This document shows, piece by piece, positions 34,451-47,219 of a stretch of DNA of 64,000 bases. Both the position numbers and the translations under genes were made by a program. A model generated the notes under the pieces. The model did no database searches. It saw only the letters and a list, made by a program, of their open reading frames with translations, and had not been told where the DNA came from. Numbering within the stretch: the stretch's first letter is position 1; each line of letters opens with the position of its first letter. The DNA comes from Marasmius tenuissimus (lineage: Eukaryota > Basidiomycota > Agaricomycetes > Agaricales > Marasmiaceae): the NCBI GenBank assembly GCA_029532415.1, contig JAQOTA010000057.1, positions 310,001 to 374,000 of the forward strand. The letters are read 5' to 3'.

Positions 34451-35755
34451 TCAATGGAAGACAAGATCATCGTCTTCCTCATGTTCGGGTATCCAACCTG
34501 CTTTCCGCATAACATCGTCCCAAGGTGAAAGTACCGAAGACGCCGGTGGGATCAACGTACTCTTCCCGTTGGGTGAGTTGTCGAGGACAAAGTCGTGTAT
34601 GAGTTGGTTGACTCTAGAACCAACGTTCCGTGGTCAGCATATGATGAACGCGAAGAACAAAAAGGAAAGAGAAACGTACTCCATCTTCGAATCCACAACA
34701 ACAAAATGCGGCGCCCCAACCAACTTGTCCAGACCAACATCCACCCCAGCCTCCCTAAACATCTCCTCCTGCTCCATACTATACTCCACCGGATACGGAA
34801 TATCATCCATCCCATGAACCAACCTCACCGGAACCTTAATCCTCCTCAACACATCCACCGCATGCCTCTTCCTCTCCGTAAAAAAATCCACCGTCGCTCG
34901 ATGAAAGTTCTCGAACCGATCGGGCCCCCAGTTCTTCTTCGCCAGGGGGAGGAATTTCGATGCGTACGCGGCAGTCAGAGACGTCGACTTGTTGGAAAAG
35001 GCGAATTGCATGGCACCGTAGAGCGCGTCTTGGAGAGCCGAGTCGTCGGTTTTGATCCCGGTTTGGCAGAGGAAACCTTCGGTCCAGAAGTTGTAGATTT
35101 CGACTCGGGCTGTTGTTACGTCTTCGGGCTGTAGGGTGGGAGTGTATGTGGTGGTTAGTACTGGAACTTTTACTTGGGCCGAAGAGAACAGCACGTTACC
35201 TCTTCGAGACCGAGTGGGGAGATTAGGAACAGCGAGGCGACTTTTTCGGGGTATGTGATGGCCATTTGGAGGGCGATGATGGAACCTAACGACATTCCTA
35301 CGATGTGGCAAGCTGGTAGCTTCAAAGCTTCCTGGAGTAGAAAGAGAACTTTAGGCTCGGAGGGGAGGATGTATATCGGATAGGGCACATACCATGAGTT
35401 TGACAACGTCTTCAGCTGACTCTTTTTGACCATAGTTGGGAGGTAGGACGTCCCCGGTGGTCTCGCCGTGCGCACGGAGGTCGAAGGTTATCAGGTTGAA
35501 TCGACGTAATTTGGGGTCTCCGAATTGGACTACACCAAGTCAGTCAGTCGACCGAACAAACGTGCTATGAAGTGAAGAAGAAGAAGAAGAAAAAGACACA
35601 CGGTGGAAAACGTCCCGTTGCAAGTACACAGCAGGGATGAAGAGAACTGTTGGTAACTTTTTGTCAATCGCTTTTGCTGAGGAATTCGTCGGAGTCGAGA
35701 TTGTGTATTTGAACTTTGTCCTGCCAGTACTAGATTTGATGGCGACTGAAGGCAT
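34451..35755 (-). CDS. Alpha/beta hydrolase
   Basis: Five exons on the minus strand, 35755-35602, 35529-35393, 35331-35200, 35128-34680 and 34613-34451, give 344 aa starting MPSVAIKSSTGRTKFKYTIS. Introns are 60-72 nt. The strand-loop region LPTVLFIPAVY is followed by LRRFNLITFDLRAHGET. The nucleophile elbow is GMSLGS with Ser at about 111. VRLVHGMDDIPYP near 250 probably carries the acid, and GAPHFVVV the catalytic His at about 282. No signal peptide is seen, so it is probably intracellular. The substrate cannot be told from sequence. The frame stays open upstream of ATG 35755 but shows no family-like sequence and begins with no ATG. Confidence 0.9.
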
Positions 35756-37894
35756 GGTGGAAGGGGTTGGGGGGTTGGGGGGAGAGTATGGCAAGGGTCG
35801 GAAAGAGATCGAAGGATTCTTTATAGAGGCTACCCCGAAATCGATATGACCATATTTATCCAGGGAAGGGACCGATATGCGAGCAGTTGAATTGACAGAA
35901 CCAGCGCTATTAGAGACGACGTCAGGGTCTTCGAAATTCCGACGGGATTGGAAACCTTCAACGTTTCTGTTCAACTCAGCCTCGTTCAAAACGTTACCGG
36001 TATGGCACGGTTGGTATGTATGTAAATAAATCCCTCCCCTTTCTGTTTCGCGAACGGAGCGACCTGTTATCTCGAGATTGTCAGTATTTACGCCTCCCTC
36101 TTAGGTCGTGGTTCGTGGAAGAAGAGAACGCGACCTCGTGTCAGGCCTTACCATATTTGGGTAAACTTCTCGGACGAAAATAGCGGTAACCCCGTCACCT
36201 CCTTCGAAATGCTTCCTATCTCGGCTTCATTGACAATTTGTCTCCCGGCTCCCTCGTAGAGAGAGAACACAGGACAAAACTCATGTATCATGACTTTGTA
36301 TACTTTCGGGATGTCAAACCTTGAGGCTTCCCGGCCATCTTTAATGCGCAGAAGAGCCGTATGTACAATATATCTTGGGCACGGTCCAGACCCAAGTTCT
36401 ACTCCCACTCCGAGCGATTGGGCTGGCGCGGACTCTATTTCTGAATTCAATTCTCGCTTGCAGGGCTGGGGGAGTGGGTACATCGACGATCATGAAGGTC
36501 CGGGTTAGTTGGTCAATGGTATGTACTAGCCAGAAGTACTGAACGAACTTTGTACATAGCTTCCACGGTCGCTGCGAGAGTTGACACGTTGGATGATCTC
36601 CACGACGCCCGAGATCTCCTATCACTTGAAGGGAAAATGCCTGCCTGTATCTCCGAGTCTTCGTAGAGCACGAACGATACTACCTCAGCCTGACAATCGC
36701 AAGGCTCAAGCGATGTAGTCACAGCCCTCTCGTTCGTGCCAGACTACTCTCTGTAGTCTGGAACGAAAGGGTCGTACCTGTGCTGCACGCGACTTCCTCT
36801 TTTGGAACCGCTTTATTCCGTTCCGACGTCCGTCACCTCTGTCTCCTAATATTCGTCTCCGCTGCAGATTCGAGTCGAGATTCTATGTTCAACGTATTCT
36901 GAGTAGGCTAAATCAATAGTTTCGCGATGATCGACAGAGGGTTAACGGAGAACACGAAAGACGGAGGCAAAAAAGCGGAACGGAATGACATGCTCGGCGT
37001 CGGTAGGAGTTACTAATACATTCAAATACGGTAATCGGAAATCCGGTGCACCTTTCAAAAAGTAAAGACTGGGAGGTTGGGTCGATGAGCGCCCGGAGGA
37101 AGCAGGCGTTACAGGGAATACACGCACTGAATCGCATGACACGATGGAGTTCCGGAGTTTGGAATACACTGCGATGATCGACAGAGGGTCAACGGAGAAC
37201 ATGAAAGACGGAGGCAAACTTGGCGGAACGGAATGCATGCAGCTCCGGAGTCCGTGCACTGTATAATTTGAAAGGACATCGACGCTAGCGGGGAGCTCGG
37301 GGAGCCAATCTCCGTGTACATACCTAGTTTTTAGCTGATTAGCAGCCGGAACTCATCGCGTAACTTGGATAACTTATCATGCAACGAACAAAGGCACCAT
37401 TTATTATCGGTTCAACGCGTCCTTTTGTGACTATCGTGACTCAAGTGGTGATAAATCAGTACAGCACGGACAATGATGAGCTGCACCATGTACGGCGTAG
37501 GAACCCAGAACTCTGAGCTTGCGAGTCGATGTCAACCGCGATGGAAAGGTCCTCTGGATATAAATAAAATAACGATACCCCCAATGTTATGAATACGAAA
37601 CCAAGGGACAGCATGTCGTGAAGAATCTAGAGAGCAAGGTATGTACATACATACATACAAATCCTGGCTGGCACCGGTAACCGGATGCAAATCGATAGCA
37701 ACCAATACAAAGAGGCTCTTTTCTTGTCTTGTTCTTTTCTATTACACAGGTATATATGTACAGCAGCAAGTAAGCAGGTAGGTAGAGACGCGTTACAACT
37801 CAACATGTAAACGCAAGACCTAGCTAGACAAAAAAATTCGAAAATAAACCAACGCATAAGAATAGATCCCCCCACCCCACCCCCCTGCCCCCTT
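35756..37894. other. Gene-free intergenic region with repeats
   Basis: About 2.1 kb between the hydrolase and the F-box gene. It contains the direct repeats at 36925 and 37172, a hairpin at 36727-36768 (cgttc/ccagactac ... gtagtctgg/aacgaaag) and an acat microsatellite at about 37643-37656. No supportable gene. Confidence 0.55.
36925..37240. repeat. Pair of direct repeats, about 65-70 bp, 247 bp apart
   Basis: Positions about 36925-36992 and 37172-37240 share gcgatgatcgacagagggt, aacggagaaca, gaaagacggaggcaaa and gcggaacggaat with few differences. The spacing is 247 bases. This may be a local duplication or the remains of a transposon. Confidence 0.8.
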
Positions 37895-39761
37895 TCACCC
37901 ATCAAACTGAAAAACCGGCCTCAAACACCCCCTCTCCTCACACCACGGCAACTTTTTCGCAAACTTCCTAAACACCTGCCTCGACCTCTCCTCCCTCATC
38001 CTAACTGCAACCTCCTCCTCCTCCTCCCTCTTCATCCTCTTCAACATCTCCTCCACTTTATCCTCAATCTCATCAGCATCCTCCGTCTGCCGAGTCACCT
38101 CACGTAACCTCATACGAAGGTTCGCATAGGGGGAGTCTTCTGATAACGCAGCCATGAGTGAAGGGAAACTGTCTTCATCGTCGTCGTCGTCGTTGTCGTC
38201 ATGGACATGGTAACCGGAACGACCACCAGCACCCTCTTCCTCAGGATCATCTTCCTCCACAACTTCATCTTCATCGTCTACCATGTTCACCATGAACAAC
38301 GGAACATACGGGGAAGGCACAGCAACCTGCGTCTGCGTCTGTGAGCCCGCCGAACTCGAACTCGAACTCGCAGAAGCAGGGAGTGGTGGCATCGGGATAG
38401 AGAGCTTCTTGCGTCGAGCGGCCATAGAAGAGACGATAACACGACAGTTGAATTTGAGTGCCTGTAATGAAGGAAACGTGTTCCGTATCGTATCGTCGAG
38501 TGCAGCCAGGTCGACTAGAAGACTTTGCAGGTCGGGTATGTAGAGTGAGGTCAACGTCGGGTTTGGCGTTTGTGATAAGAGTGTGATGAGGTATGGACGG
38601 AGGCTGCTGCGAATGTCGATTGTCAGGTGTTCAATGGAAGGAGCCTTTGCAAGGAGTTGAGATAAGAGGTTGCCTGAAACGGAACGACGGGTCAGCAGGC
38701 CAATCTACGAAAGAGAGTGTCAGGCTAAGAAACGCACCGTCAGTCGGGATATCAGCATCTCGGAAGGACCCAGAACACCGGTTGTGAAGAGAGAGGCTTT
38801 GCAAATTCTGCGCAGACGCAAGAAGGTCGATGAGCATCGGCAGCGGAACCTCCCTACGCATGTCGTCGTCCGGTATATCAAACATGACTTTTCGTAGCTT
38901 CGGTGAAGGAATGAGGAATATCGCCAAGTTGATAGAGATCCCCGTAAGTCGAAGTGCACGGAGGGCAGGCAGTAACGCTTCTTTCCGACGACCGTCCCTC
39001 GGCTCGGTAATACCATCGCGATGCTCCAAACCGTCGATAGCAACACAATCCATGTCCAGTACTTCAAGGCTGCGGCTGAACGACTCCATAAGACCGACAA
39101 ACAACGCTTCATCCGCAAACCTCGTCCTCTTCAAAACGAGCTTCGTCAACGACGGAAACGACCGATGAAGCGTCTCCCGCGTTCTCGGTGACATAGTAGC
39201 CCATTCCGATTCCAACTGCGACCATCCATCCTCCTTGACTTGATTTTCAAACCCAACCTCGAGGAGCCGTAGTTCACCCAATGTCCGAAACGTCCTTCCC
39301 GCTGCCGCGTCATGCAAAGTCCAATCAAAGAAGCGCTCAAAAATCCGGTTCATATTCATATCCATCGCAGAAACCTCGTTACCCCTCTTCTTCCCCGCCC
39401 CCGCATCATCAGCTCGACTCCCCCCTCCTCTCGTATGCGTCCTCCACCAATGCCACCCCCACAACGACGGTGACCTTCCCGACACAGCGAGCGCACGTAC
39501 ATGTGCGGGTCCAAAAGTCAACTCGGGAGACGAACAAATCCGTTTGAAAGCGTGCAGAGACGCATCGTCGTATGGAGCTGGCATGGTTCGGAAGAGTCGT
39601 TTTCGACATTCGGAGAGCCAGAGGTGTGAGATGAAGGAGCAGGCTCGGAGGGCTCGACGGGTTTCCCAGGATAGTCGGCCTGATTCGAGGTCGTCGCCGG
39701 CGTGGACGACGAGGTCGAGGATCATGTCGATGATCTCGAGTGGGAGGGTGGTTATGTGCAT
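37895..39761 (-). CDS. F-box protein of a separate subfamily, acidic C-terminus
   Basis: Two exons, 39761-38738 and 38673-37895, with a 64-nt intron, give 600 aa. It starts MHITTLPLEIIDMILDLV, a typical N-terminal F-box that continues RALRACSFISHLWLSECRKRLF. LRR-like blocks follow (LHRSFPSLTKLVLKR, LPALRALRLTG, APSIEHLTIDI, NPTLTSLYIPDL). The C-terminal third is very acidic, with Asp runs coded by a cgt repeat near 38178-38195 and Glu runs near 38015-38030, and ends with a Lys/Arg-rich helix and RPVFQFDG. It lacks the coiled coil and EIW-type F-box of the other copies in the window. Likely an SCF adaptor; target unknown. Confidence 0.88.
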
Positions 39762-40879
39762 TGTTCCGTAGTGTCTATTTGAGTGTTGTTGTCAGTACCG
39801 TGCTTTTTTTTTTTTGTGAGATTGAGGACGGGCGTACTTGTCTTGTGAACTGGTTTTGTCGTTGTCTTTGACGACGAACAAGACCTAGTTTGCTCGACGA
39901 GATGAATGATGGAGGAGTCAGGACAAAGGTGTGTCGTGAGAAAAAAATTCCCGCCTCGGCCATTTTTCACAGCAGTCCGATTTGTCGGCCCCCCGTCTAT
40001 CACGTGCTTGATATGAAACGCGGCAGATGCCGGAGTCCTTGTGACGCGCGTCGCGTTTTTTTTTGTTTTTTGGTTTTTTGACTTTGACAACAACTCCGAT
40101 CTTCGTGTTTGGCTTAACTATTCAAAATCCCAGAAAAGCTAGATCGAAGTGCCTCTAATTTCGCTAGCCGCTAGCTCCCTCGATCCTACTACGGTACTTG
40201 CAAGGAGTGGCAACTGCCAACATAACTCTTTGCTTTAGACTCTCCACGTACGACTCGACTTTCATCGCGTTTGGCACGGGCACTTTCTCTCACATATACC
40301 GATCGATCATAACCCGAATGAAACATCAAATTTAGCTGTTCCCTCTAACGCCCTGACCCCTCGCATCCTGAAAAGGCATGGTCCGAATTCCCGATGGGTA
40401 GCCTCGTACGACAACAAAATGATCACTGCACCGCCTGACAGTGACTCGTCTCGCTTCGATGCCCCTCTGCTATTAGCCTCAGAACTTTTCTCGCTAATCG
40501 CAACTACACGGTTGCAACCCGCGATTTTGTGGTTATATGAAACGCTTCATGAGGGCCTGGGCTGGTACCGATCGAATAGGGTATGGAATTTCAACGCCGT
40601 CTGAGTTTTGAAGGCTAGCGCTGAGGATCGAACGAAAACGACATCTAAAAGTAGGACAATGTCAACAACTTCCACATCGACTCAGACAGAATTGCCATGT
40701 AAAAATGGGGGGGTGGGGGGTTAACAAGTCTCTACTAGGCAGCTGGGGGGAGGGGGAGGATTTCTCAGCCTGACACATTCTACGAACAACAGAAATCGTC
40801 TCATGGATGCCTATTCCTTCCCCATTCGTACGTTATCCCAGCTATCCCCAAATGCTCTCATGGGTCCATTGACATTGAT
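39762..40879. other. Gene-free intergenic region
   Basis: About 1.1 kb upstream of the F-box gene. Contains homopolymer runs (T/A near 39806-39815 and 40057-40078, G near 40707-40720). No supportable gene. Confidence 0.55.
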
Positions 40880-41730
40880 TCAGCCGCGAAACTTGGATTC
40901 GTTTTTGCAAGCCACCTCATCGACCCGGCACTTGGTATAGCTGTGGCTACAGCCTTTAGTTCCTTTTGCACGACGGTCAGCGTTGCGTTCTTGCATGTGC
41001 TTCTACTAGCTTTGGACGGAAAAGGTTCCCTACCTCGTCGTTTTTGTGGTTATCCTTGGCAGTTACTTACATGTAGGGAATCGAAGCTTATACGTGCCCT
41101 TAGCATTCTTGAACCCGATCCTCTGACTCACTCGACAGAGAACACCTTTCGCTCAGTATCTGAAGCCTGGTCGACTATTGGGTTTCTTGATTTGATTTCG
41201 ATTGGCTTCCGCAATCGTGGGAGGCGAGTTTCTCACATTGCTTTCGCTCGATCATCAATCACAGTGTGTCGCTAGGTTCAGAACACGTCTCAATAACGAC
41301 AGGAGAAGTCGACAGACCGCGTCAGGTCCTCCCTCCTAGCTTCAAATAGGCATTTTACCGCCTCCTCAACGTCAAGGGTTTTATACGGGCTTGGACTTTA
41401 ACACAATTGGAAGTAGCTAGCCAAGTGCATGAAGAGGGGGTGCCGATATACTGTGCCGGTGCAGTTAGTGCCTTTGGCGTAATAGCGTTGTTGCCGGTAT
41501 TCTGCAAGGAAGCACAGGTACTACAGTGGTATGTACAACTTATGCCACTTCTTACGGTGAGAATAATGAAATGCTGATATTGTGCGGGTAGGATAACGAA
41601 TCTTAGTACCACCACTTCCTGCTTCCCGTATGCTGTGATGATATTGACATACATCCGATTTTCCGAGGTAACGGCAGGGCGGTTACAGGCTATGTACTTC
41701 GAGACTGAAGTCCTTGCGCACTAGGCTCTG
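40880..41730 (+). pseudogene. Amino-acid permease (APC/YAT type) relic
   Basis: Scattered pieces resemble fungal amino-acid permeases: ASHLIDPALGIA near 40908, and EEGVPIYCAGAVSAFGVIALLPVF at about 41430-41500. The latter joins across a GT-AG intron (41530-41589) to WITNLSTTTSCFPYAVMILTYIRFSE at about 41590-41665. The family has VPY.A..VS..FG.LA ... W.TN.S ... ITYIRF in the same order. The segments before, between and after do not form an open frame, so most of the 12-helix protein is gone. The assignment rests on short motifs. Confidence 0.5.
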
Positions 41731-41734
41731 AAGT

Positions 41735-42254
41735 CAGAAGGTCAAAGGTATTCTGCGTACGGTAATTTCGTTAACCGTACTACGGCCTGACATGATCCCG
41801 CGGCCCATGAAGTACTATAGCCTCATATACACGACCGCGATGACCGTGTTGAACATCTACATGATACATCGCCTTCATGGATGGATGGAAAGGTGAAAGT
41901 TGCGCCGATCGTGTGTGCGTTCCCGTGGTTGTATTACACGTTGTGTCCTTGCACCAAAGTAGGTCTAGTGTATGACGTTGCGCCAAGTTCCCCTATCGCT
42001 CATGACAGTGCGGGATACCTTCAAATGCGAGCTTGGAGGATATCGATTTCTTTCCTGACGAACACGACACTCTCGATTTTCAAGAAAGAGGCCTCGAGCC
42101 GCGCCGGTGAGGAGATCTTTGCGTAGACTCGATAATTGGACGTGCATAGTCACGTACTTGACTAGACACAGATAGATAGATAATGTAGTAAGTAGTAACT
42201 AGTCTGTTCAGAGGCGATAAAAAGGTACAACTTCGGGGTGTAGAATGTACATCA
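41735..42254. other. Intergenic region
   Basis: About 520 bases with no gene. A short ORF-like piece near 41808-41890 could be a further permease fragment but cannot be supported. Confidence 0.4.
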
Positions 42255-43570
42255 TTACACATAAACGTAACACAAAAACTCGTTCCTGGTGTCCATGACG
42301 CTGGCTACATCAATCAGCGGGGCCAAGCCAGAGGGCAAAGGAAAGTCGAGGGTTGCATTTCGATATGGAGGATCGAAAGTAGTGCGGCCGGTAACTTCGT
42401 ACAGACGGTTTTCTGGATCCTCCATTTGCCACTCCCACCAGATTCTATCGAGGTTAGAGTGGTGGAGGTAGAAGATAGGGTCTGCGGCTCCTGCATTAGC
42501 CTGTGTATAGATTAAAGCCCGCCAAATTACTTACCGGATGGAGCCGAATAAGAGTCAGTCATGTCCCCTCCCAAAGCCATGTGAACACCATCGTGAGGTC
42601 TTGCCGTTGGCGTCACTGGCCACCCCTCGAGATCGATCCTGAAATCCTCGAAGTTTGGATGCTTGGTAGCATTGGCCACGGCTTCATCTGACATTGTGTA
42701 AATGAACGCAGAACTGAAGCTTCGTTGGATACAACGTTCTGTGTTGTTAATAGGACCGGGTCCGACTGACAGGTTGTACGATGCGAAAGGACCGTCCGTG
42801 ATACAGCCGCCACCAGTGACAGCCTCGGCAGTCCAACCCGGGAAGTTCGTAAGGTTTCCGAATTGACCTAGATAGCCCGGGATGTCTTCGCCGTTCCCGC
42901 CAAACCCGTAGACTGGGTCGAATACCGGGGAAGAAACGAAGCTGTAAATCCGCCGTGATAACAATGAGGGCATATCAGGCAAAGTCGGAAGGAAACTTAC
43001 GAATCCATGCCGTCCGAAATGTCTGCCGTCCAATTCCAGTACCTGCCAAGAGATCGGTGATCAGTATTCGACGCGAGATCCGTTGAAATTCGAACATACG
43101 GGTTGGTGCCGAGATAGCCGCATTCGTCTTGAAGCGCCTTCTCGAAGAGATGGATGAAGAACCGGTGCCACGGGAGGAATTGTCCCTGTTAGAGGTATCA
43201 GCCAGAAGTTACACAATCCTGTGGCCATAATTGACGTACCACAAGGTGTACCTCGTCGGATAGGACAATGTGAGAAGCCACGAAGTCGTCAAAACGCGTC
43301 TTCGTTTGTTCCTTAATCCCTGCCGTGGATGGCAACGATTGCAAGCATTTGACTGCGTCGATGTACGCTAATTTCTGCGTATCGTCGAGGGTCCTCCTAG
43401 ATGGAACGGTTAGTGGGCGATAGGGATCGGGCTTCCACACGGTGCTCTCACCATTCGTGTCGTTCAACCGGAGATGCGCAGGGCGACAACCGAGTCGAGT
43501 TCAGCGGTATCGCCCCGACGATGGCAAATGAGATTGCAAAGACAATGCCAGTAAGTGCCTTCGTGTTCAT
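42255..43570 (-). CDS. Short secreted tyrosinase (type-3 copper oxidase), copy 1
   Basis: Six exons, 43570-43452, 43396-43240, 43185-43100, 43042-43001, 42941-42535 and 42490-42255, give 348 aa. Residues 1-20 form a signal peptide ([20 protein letters not shown]). Copper site A has His82, His90 and His99 ([10 protein letters not shown] and QFLPWHRFF). Site B has His251 and His255 ([14 protein letters not shown]) and His281 ([18 protein letters not shown]). It ends soon after site B (FLCYVYV), so it lacks the C-terminal blocking domain of classical mushroom tyrosinases. By family it oxidises phenols or catechols, probably outside the cell; exact activity unknown. A TATA element lies about 45 bases upstream. 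Confidence 0.93.
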
Positions 43571-44822
43571 CTGGGCTGAACTGTGAGGGAAAAGCCTCAG
43601 ATAAAACGGGGGATTATATACCGCGTCGCTAATTTTTCCACTTTACCGACGACACACTTGACGTACTCGTTCTGGTACCACGATTGGGGTCCGAGTTGCG
43701 GTAAGATGGTTCATAGTACCTCCCCATCACACGCGTGTTGTAGTAGTTTAGCCCCGGATCCTATATTTGACCACATAAACACAGGAGCTCACAGTGGACA
43801 CATGTCCTCCCGTGATTGATTAGCTTGGACAACGAATGAATGCCAGGGTCGAAAGGGGCTCCCACTGGCGCCACATTAGAGACCGCTCTCCTAGCTTCTT
43901 AAGTAGCTGCCGAAAAGATGATGCTGGGGTAGCGATTGTGAGTCTCGTAACGCAACTGAGTCCCGAATCAGATCAACTGGTGAATGATGAGGCCAATCCC
44001 ACGCGGTCTAGAATCGAACGGCCGACTGAAAGATTGACTAGCAAGCCATGTATGTATAAGCATCAATGGTGTACTTACCTTTAATGGATCTCCAGGCACC
44101 TGCTTCTCACTGTTTCGGAGTCACCTCACACCTTAGGGCAAAGGTGAGCGAGTAACAATCAATCACTTTACGAGATGAGGTGGCAGATAGCTCAGCGACG
44201 GGAGTCGTCGGATGCACAAACGTGATGAGACACAACTTTCGTCGGAGATTGAGCTCACCCATGAATACCTGTCTGCCTGCGGCGTCTTCCCTGACCTTCA
44301 ACTTTGGTCTTCCTCTTTCGGCTTCAAGCATGTACGGCCGTTTCCTCCGAGCACAAGTCATCTGAAAAGATTCGGAAATACAATCCTAAGCCCGAAATAA
44401 ACATAACCAAAACCGATGGTGACTAGATAGTACTCGGTCCAGATATCTCTCATGGTACTGGGTTGAGTCCACTGTTTGACTCACATAAAGACCCCTCCCG
44501 AACATCCCCTAATCAGTGAAATAGAGTTCTCAGGAGCCGTTTGGGAGAGAAGTGAACGTGGAACCACTCATTGATGTTAAATGTTGGCCATCAAAGAGGT
44601 GCCTGGGGGTAGGTATGAACGAGTCATTGTGGGAGGTTGGGGGGTGTCAACGAAGGTTTGATGATCACCGAAAATAGTCTCGAGGCTACCGGTAATTGCC
44701 GAACTTCGGAGGGATTCCCACAGCTTGCATTCACGACTAAAAGTCAAGGTGCGTAAAGAATACCCTATGAGATAGTTACTATGCCTACTTAGTCTCGGGA
44801 AATAAAACTACACCAGTGTACA
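43571..44822. other. Intergenic region between tandem tyrosinase genes
   Basis: About 1.25 kb with no supportable gene. The TATA element of copy 1 is at 43613-43620. Confidence 0.6.
43613..43620 (-). promoter_or_regulatory. TATA box of tyrosinase copy 1
   Basis: TATATAAT on the minus strand, about 43 bases before ATG 43570. A comparable element stands at a similar distance before copy 2. Confidence 0.6.
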
Positions 44823-46137
44823 TCAAACATAGACGTAACACAAAAATTGGTTCCTGATATCCATAACACTTGCCAGATCGATCAATGGCGCGAGACCGGA
44901 AGGCAATGGGAAGTCAAGCGTTGCATCGCGGTAAGGAGGATCAACGGTAGTGCGACCGAAGACCTCGTACAGGCGACTCTCTGGATCCGCCATTTGCCAC
45001 TCCCACCAGATCCTATCGACATTCGCATGGTGGAGGAAAAAGATAGGGTCTACAAGAGTCAATTGCGTTTTCTATGGAGCCTGAGAGCCTTTCAACATAC
45101 CTCCAGGAGCTGAATACACATCCGCCATATCTCCTCCCACTGCGAAATGAACACTGTCATGAGGTTTTGCCGTCTGCGTTACTGGCCATCCCTCCAGTTC
45201 GATCCTGAACAACTCAAATGTTGGTTGGCTAGTAGCATTCGTTACCGCGTCATTTGACATCTTGTCAAAAAATGCAGAGCTGAAACTGCGAGTGATACAA
45301 CGGTTGTCGTTGGTAATGGGGCCAGGACCAAGTGAGAGGTTGAACGAAGCAAATGGTCCATCCTTGATGCACCCGCCGCCAGTTGTGGTCTCAACACTCC
45401 AACCGGGGTAGTTGGAGAAGTTTCCAAAGGGGCCTTGATATCCTGGGATGTCTTCACCGTTACCACCAAACCCGTAGGTGGGATCGAAGACTGGAGAAGA
45501 AACGAATCTGTATTACCGCTATCAGTCCAGCGAGGGTGTGGAGGGGCGAGATGACGAACGATTCCATCCCTTCCGAGATGTCTGCCGTCCAATTCCAGTA
45601 CCTGAGAAGAAGTCAGTTATTTCATTCCACGTGGGACCCAGACCTTTGAGGTTTGAAAAAGACATACGGGTTGGTTCCACGGTAGCCACATTCGTCTTGG
45701 AGCGCCTTCTCGTAGAGACGTACGAACAGCCGGTGCCACGGGAGAAATTGACCCTGCCGAAAGCTTCAGTCGAGATGCTTACAATTTCTGCGAAGAGTAG
45801 GGTTGCTTTACCACGGCATGGATTTCGTCGGCTAGCGCGATGTGGGAAGCTGCAAAATCATCGAATCGCGTCCTGGCTTCTTTCTTGACCGCTCCGGTCG
45901 GTGGCAAGCTCTGCAAGCATTTTACCGCGTCGATGTATGCCAACTTCTGCGTATCGTTGAGGGTCCTCCTAGACGGAACAGTCAGCAGGCGACGGGTGTC
46001 GGGCTTTTACACAGTGGCTCTCACCACTCGTGGCGCTCGGCTGGGGACTCGCAAGGCAACATCCGAGTCGAGTTCAGTGGTATCGCCCTGATAATTGTAG
46101 AGGAGATAGCAAGGACGACGCTGATGAGCGTCTTCAT
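44823..46137 (-). CDS. Short secreted tyrosinase, copy 2
   Basis: Six exons with the same layout as copy 1, 46137-46025, 45968-45812, 45753-45668, 45601-45560, 45507-45101 and 45049-44823, give 343 aa. Exons 2-5 are the same length in both genes. Signal peptide [18 protein letters not shown]. Site [11 protein letters not shown] and QFLPWHRLF. Site [15 protein letters not shown] and [18 protein letters not shown]. All six copper-binding histidines are kept. The exon 4 donor is the weak gttcgt. A tandem duplicate of the gene at 42255-43570, well diverged but without damage, so both are probably functional. Confidence 0.93.
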
Positions 46138-47219
46138 ATCTACCACAGGGGGTGTTGTGAGTAGGAAGATCTCAAAAAAGACGAGGGGCCACTATATAGC
46201 CTGGCCTCCGATGCCGTCAAGTTCGCCCAAAGCAGGTGCATGTAGAATATGTCAGGCGTCCATCCCGAGTAGAAGCAGGTCCCTTCAACTGCCGTCCGCT
46301 TTCCACTTCCTATGAATGTCAAAGCGTGGAATCCCTAGCCCCTGTCCCAAAAACAGTCCGTGAACAGGAAAAGTTAGCGCACCTATGTTTATCCGCCCTG
46401 ATGAGAGATGCGTGCAAAAGTCCACGTTGAGTCGAAGCGTGATCAAAGCGTGGTTACCTCATATACGAGTTTTCAATACCACATCCCAACATTTATGATC
46501 AGCCTCAAAACAGAGAATACTGAGAGAAAATTGCTCAGGAGGTCCTTTCAACAAATCCCGCGGTGCGCTCACTTTGGCAACCTTGTATAGTCCAGTGGTT
46601 TAACATCCAGATCCGTCGGGCTAATGGATATATATATATCGATTTTGGTCAGAAGGCCTTGATTTGTTTTGAGTAGGGGCGTCACTTGGGTGGCCTATCG
46701 TATCCTCCCGATGAAACTTCTGCTTCAAAAGGTTTATAGTAGCATCCGCGAGGAACCCGCTTTCAGAAAATCGCCAATCACGCGGACTCGTAGGTCGGAG
46801 TCATAATGGTGGAGTTCGACGTTAAGATGTGCCTCCTTCAACCCGCGGTGACTATGTGGCTTCAACCGCACAGTGAGTTGCCTGGCTCCCTTTCACTTTG
46901 GTTATTAGTGTTCACTAGTTAGGGCTAGTCTCGAGTAACCAGGCTACGATACAAACTGACAATCGCAAGACATCGTAAGTTAAGGCTGTTCCTGTTAGTA
47001 TATTTTGAAATTACCACTGGGAAGTAAGCTACTGAACCGAAATCCTTATTGGAATGTCCAGAATGAGACATGTACAGCGTCCGAAGGGGGGCGCTACTAT
47101 GATCACCGTTAGATATCTTTGATTAACTCCTGGCTCGGGGAATGCTGTGATGTCTGATAGCTTCAATCGTGAACTGGCGCGTTGCATTCACCGAACCACT
47201 GGTTTGTATGGTAACTCCT
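46138..47219. other. Gene-free intergenic region
   Basis: About 1.1 kb. The TATA element of tyrosinase copy 2 is at 46192-46199, and a short AT dinucleotide run lies near 46628-46639. No gene is seen. Confidence 0.55.
46192..46199 (-). promoter_or_regulatory. TATA box of tyrosinase copy 2
   Basis: The self-complementary ctatatag reads TATATAG on the minus strand about 55 bases before ATG 46137. Confidence 0.55.

Noticed and set aside
46585..46640. tRNA-like string tatagtccagtggttt
   Set aside because: Resembles the D-arm region of a tRNA, but no T-loop consensus or acceptor stem follows.
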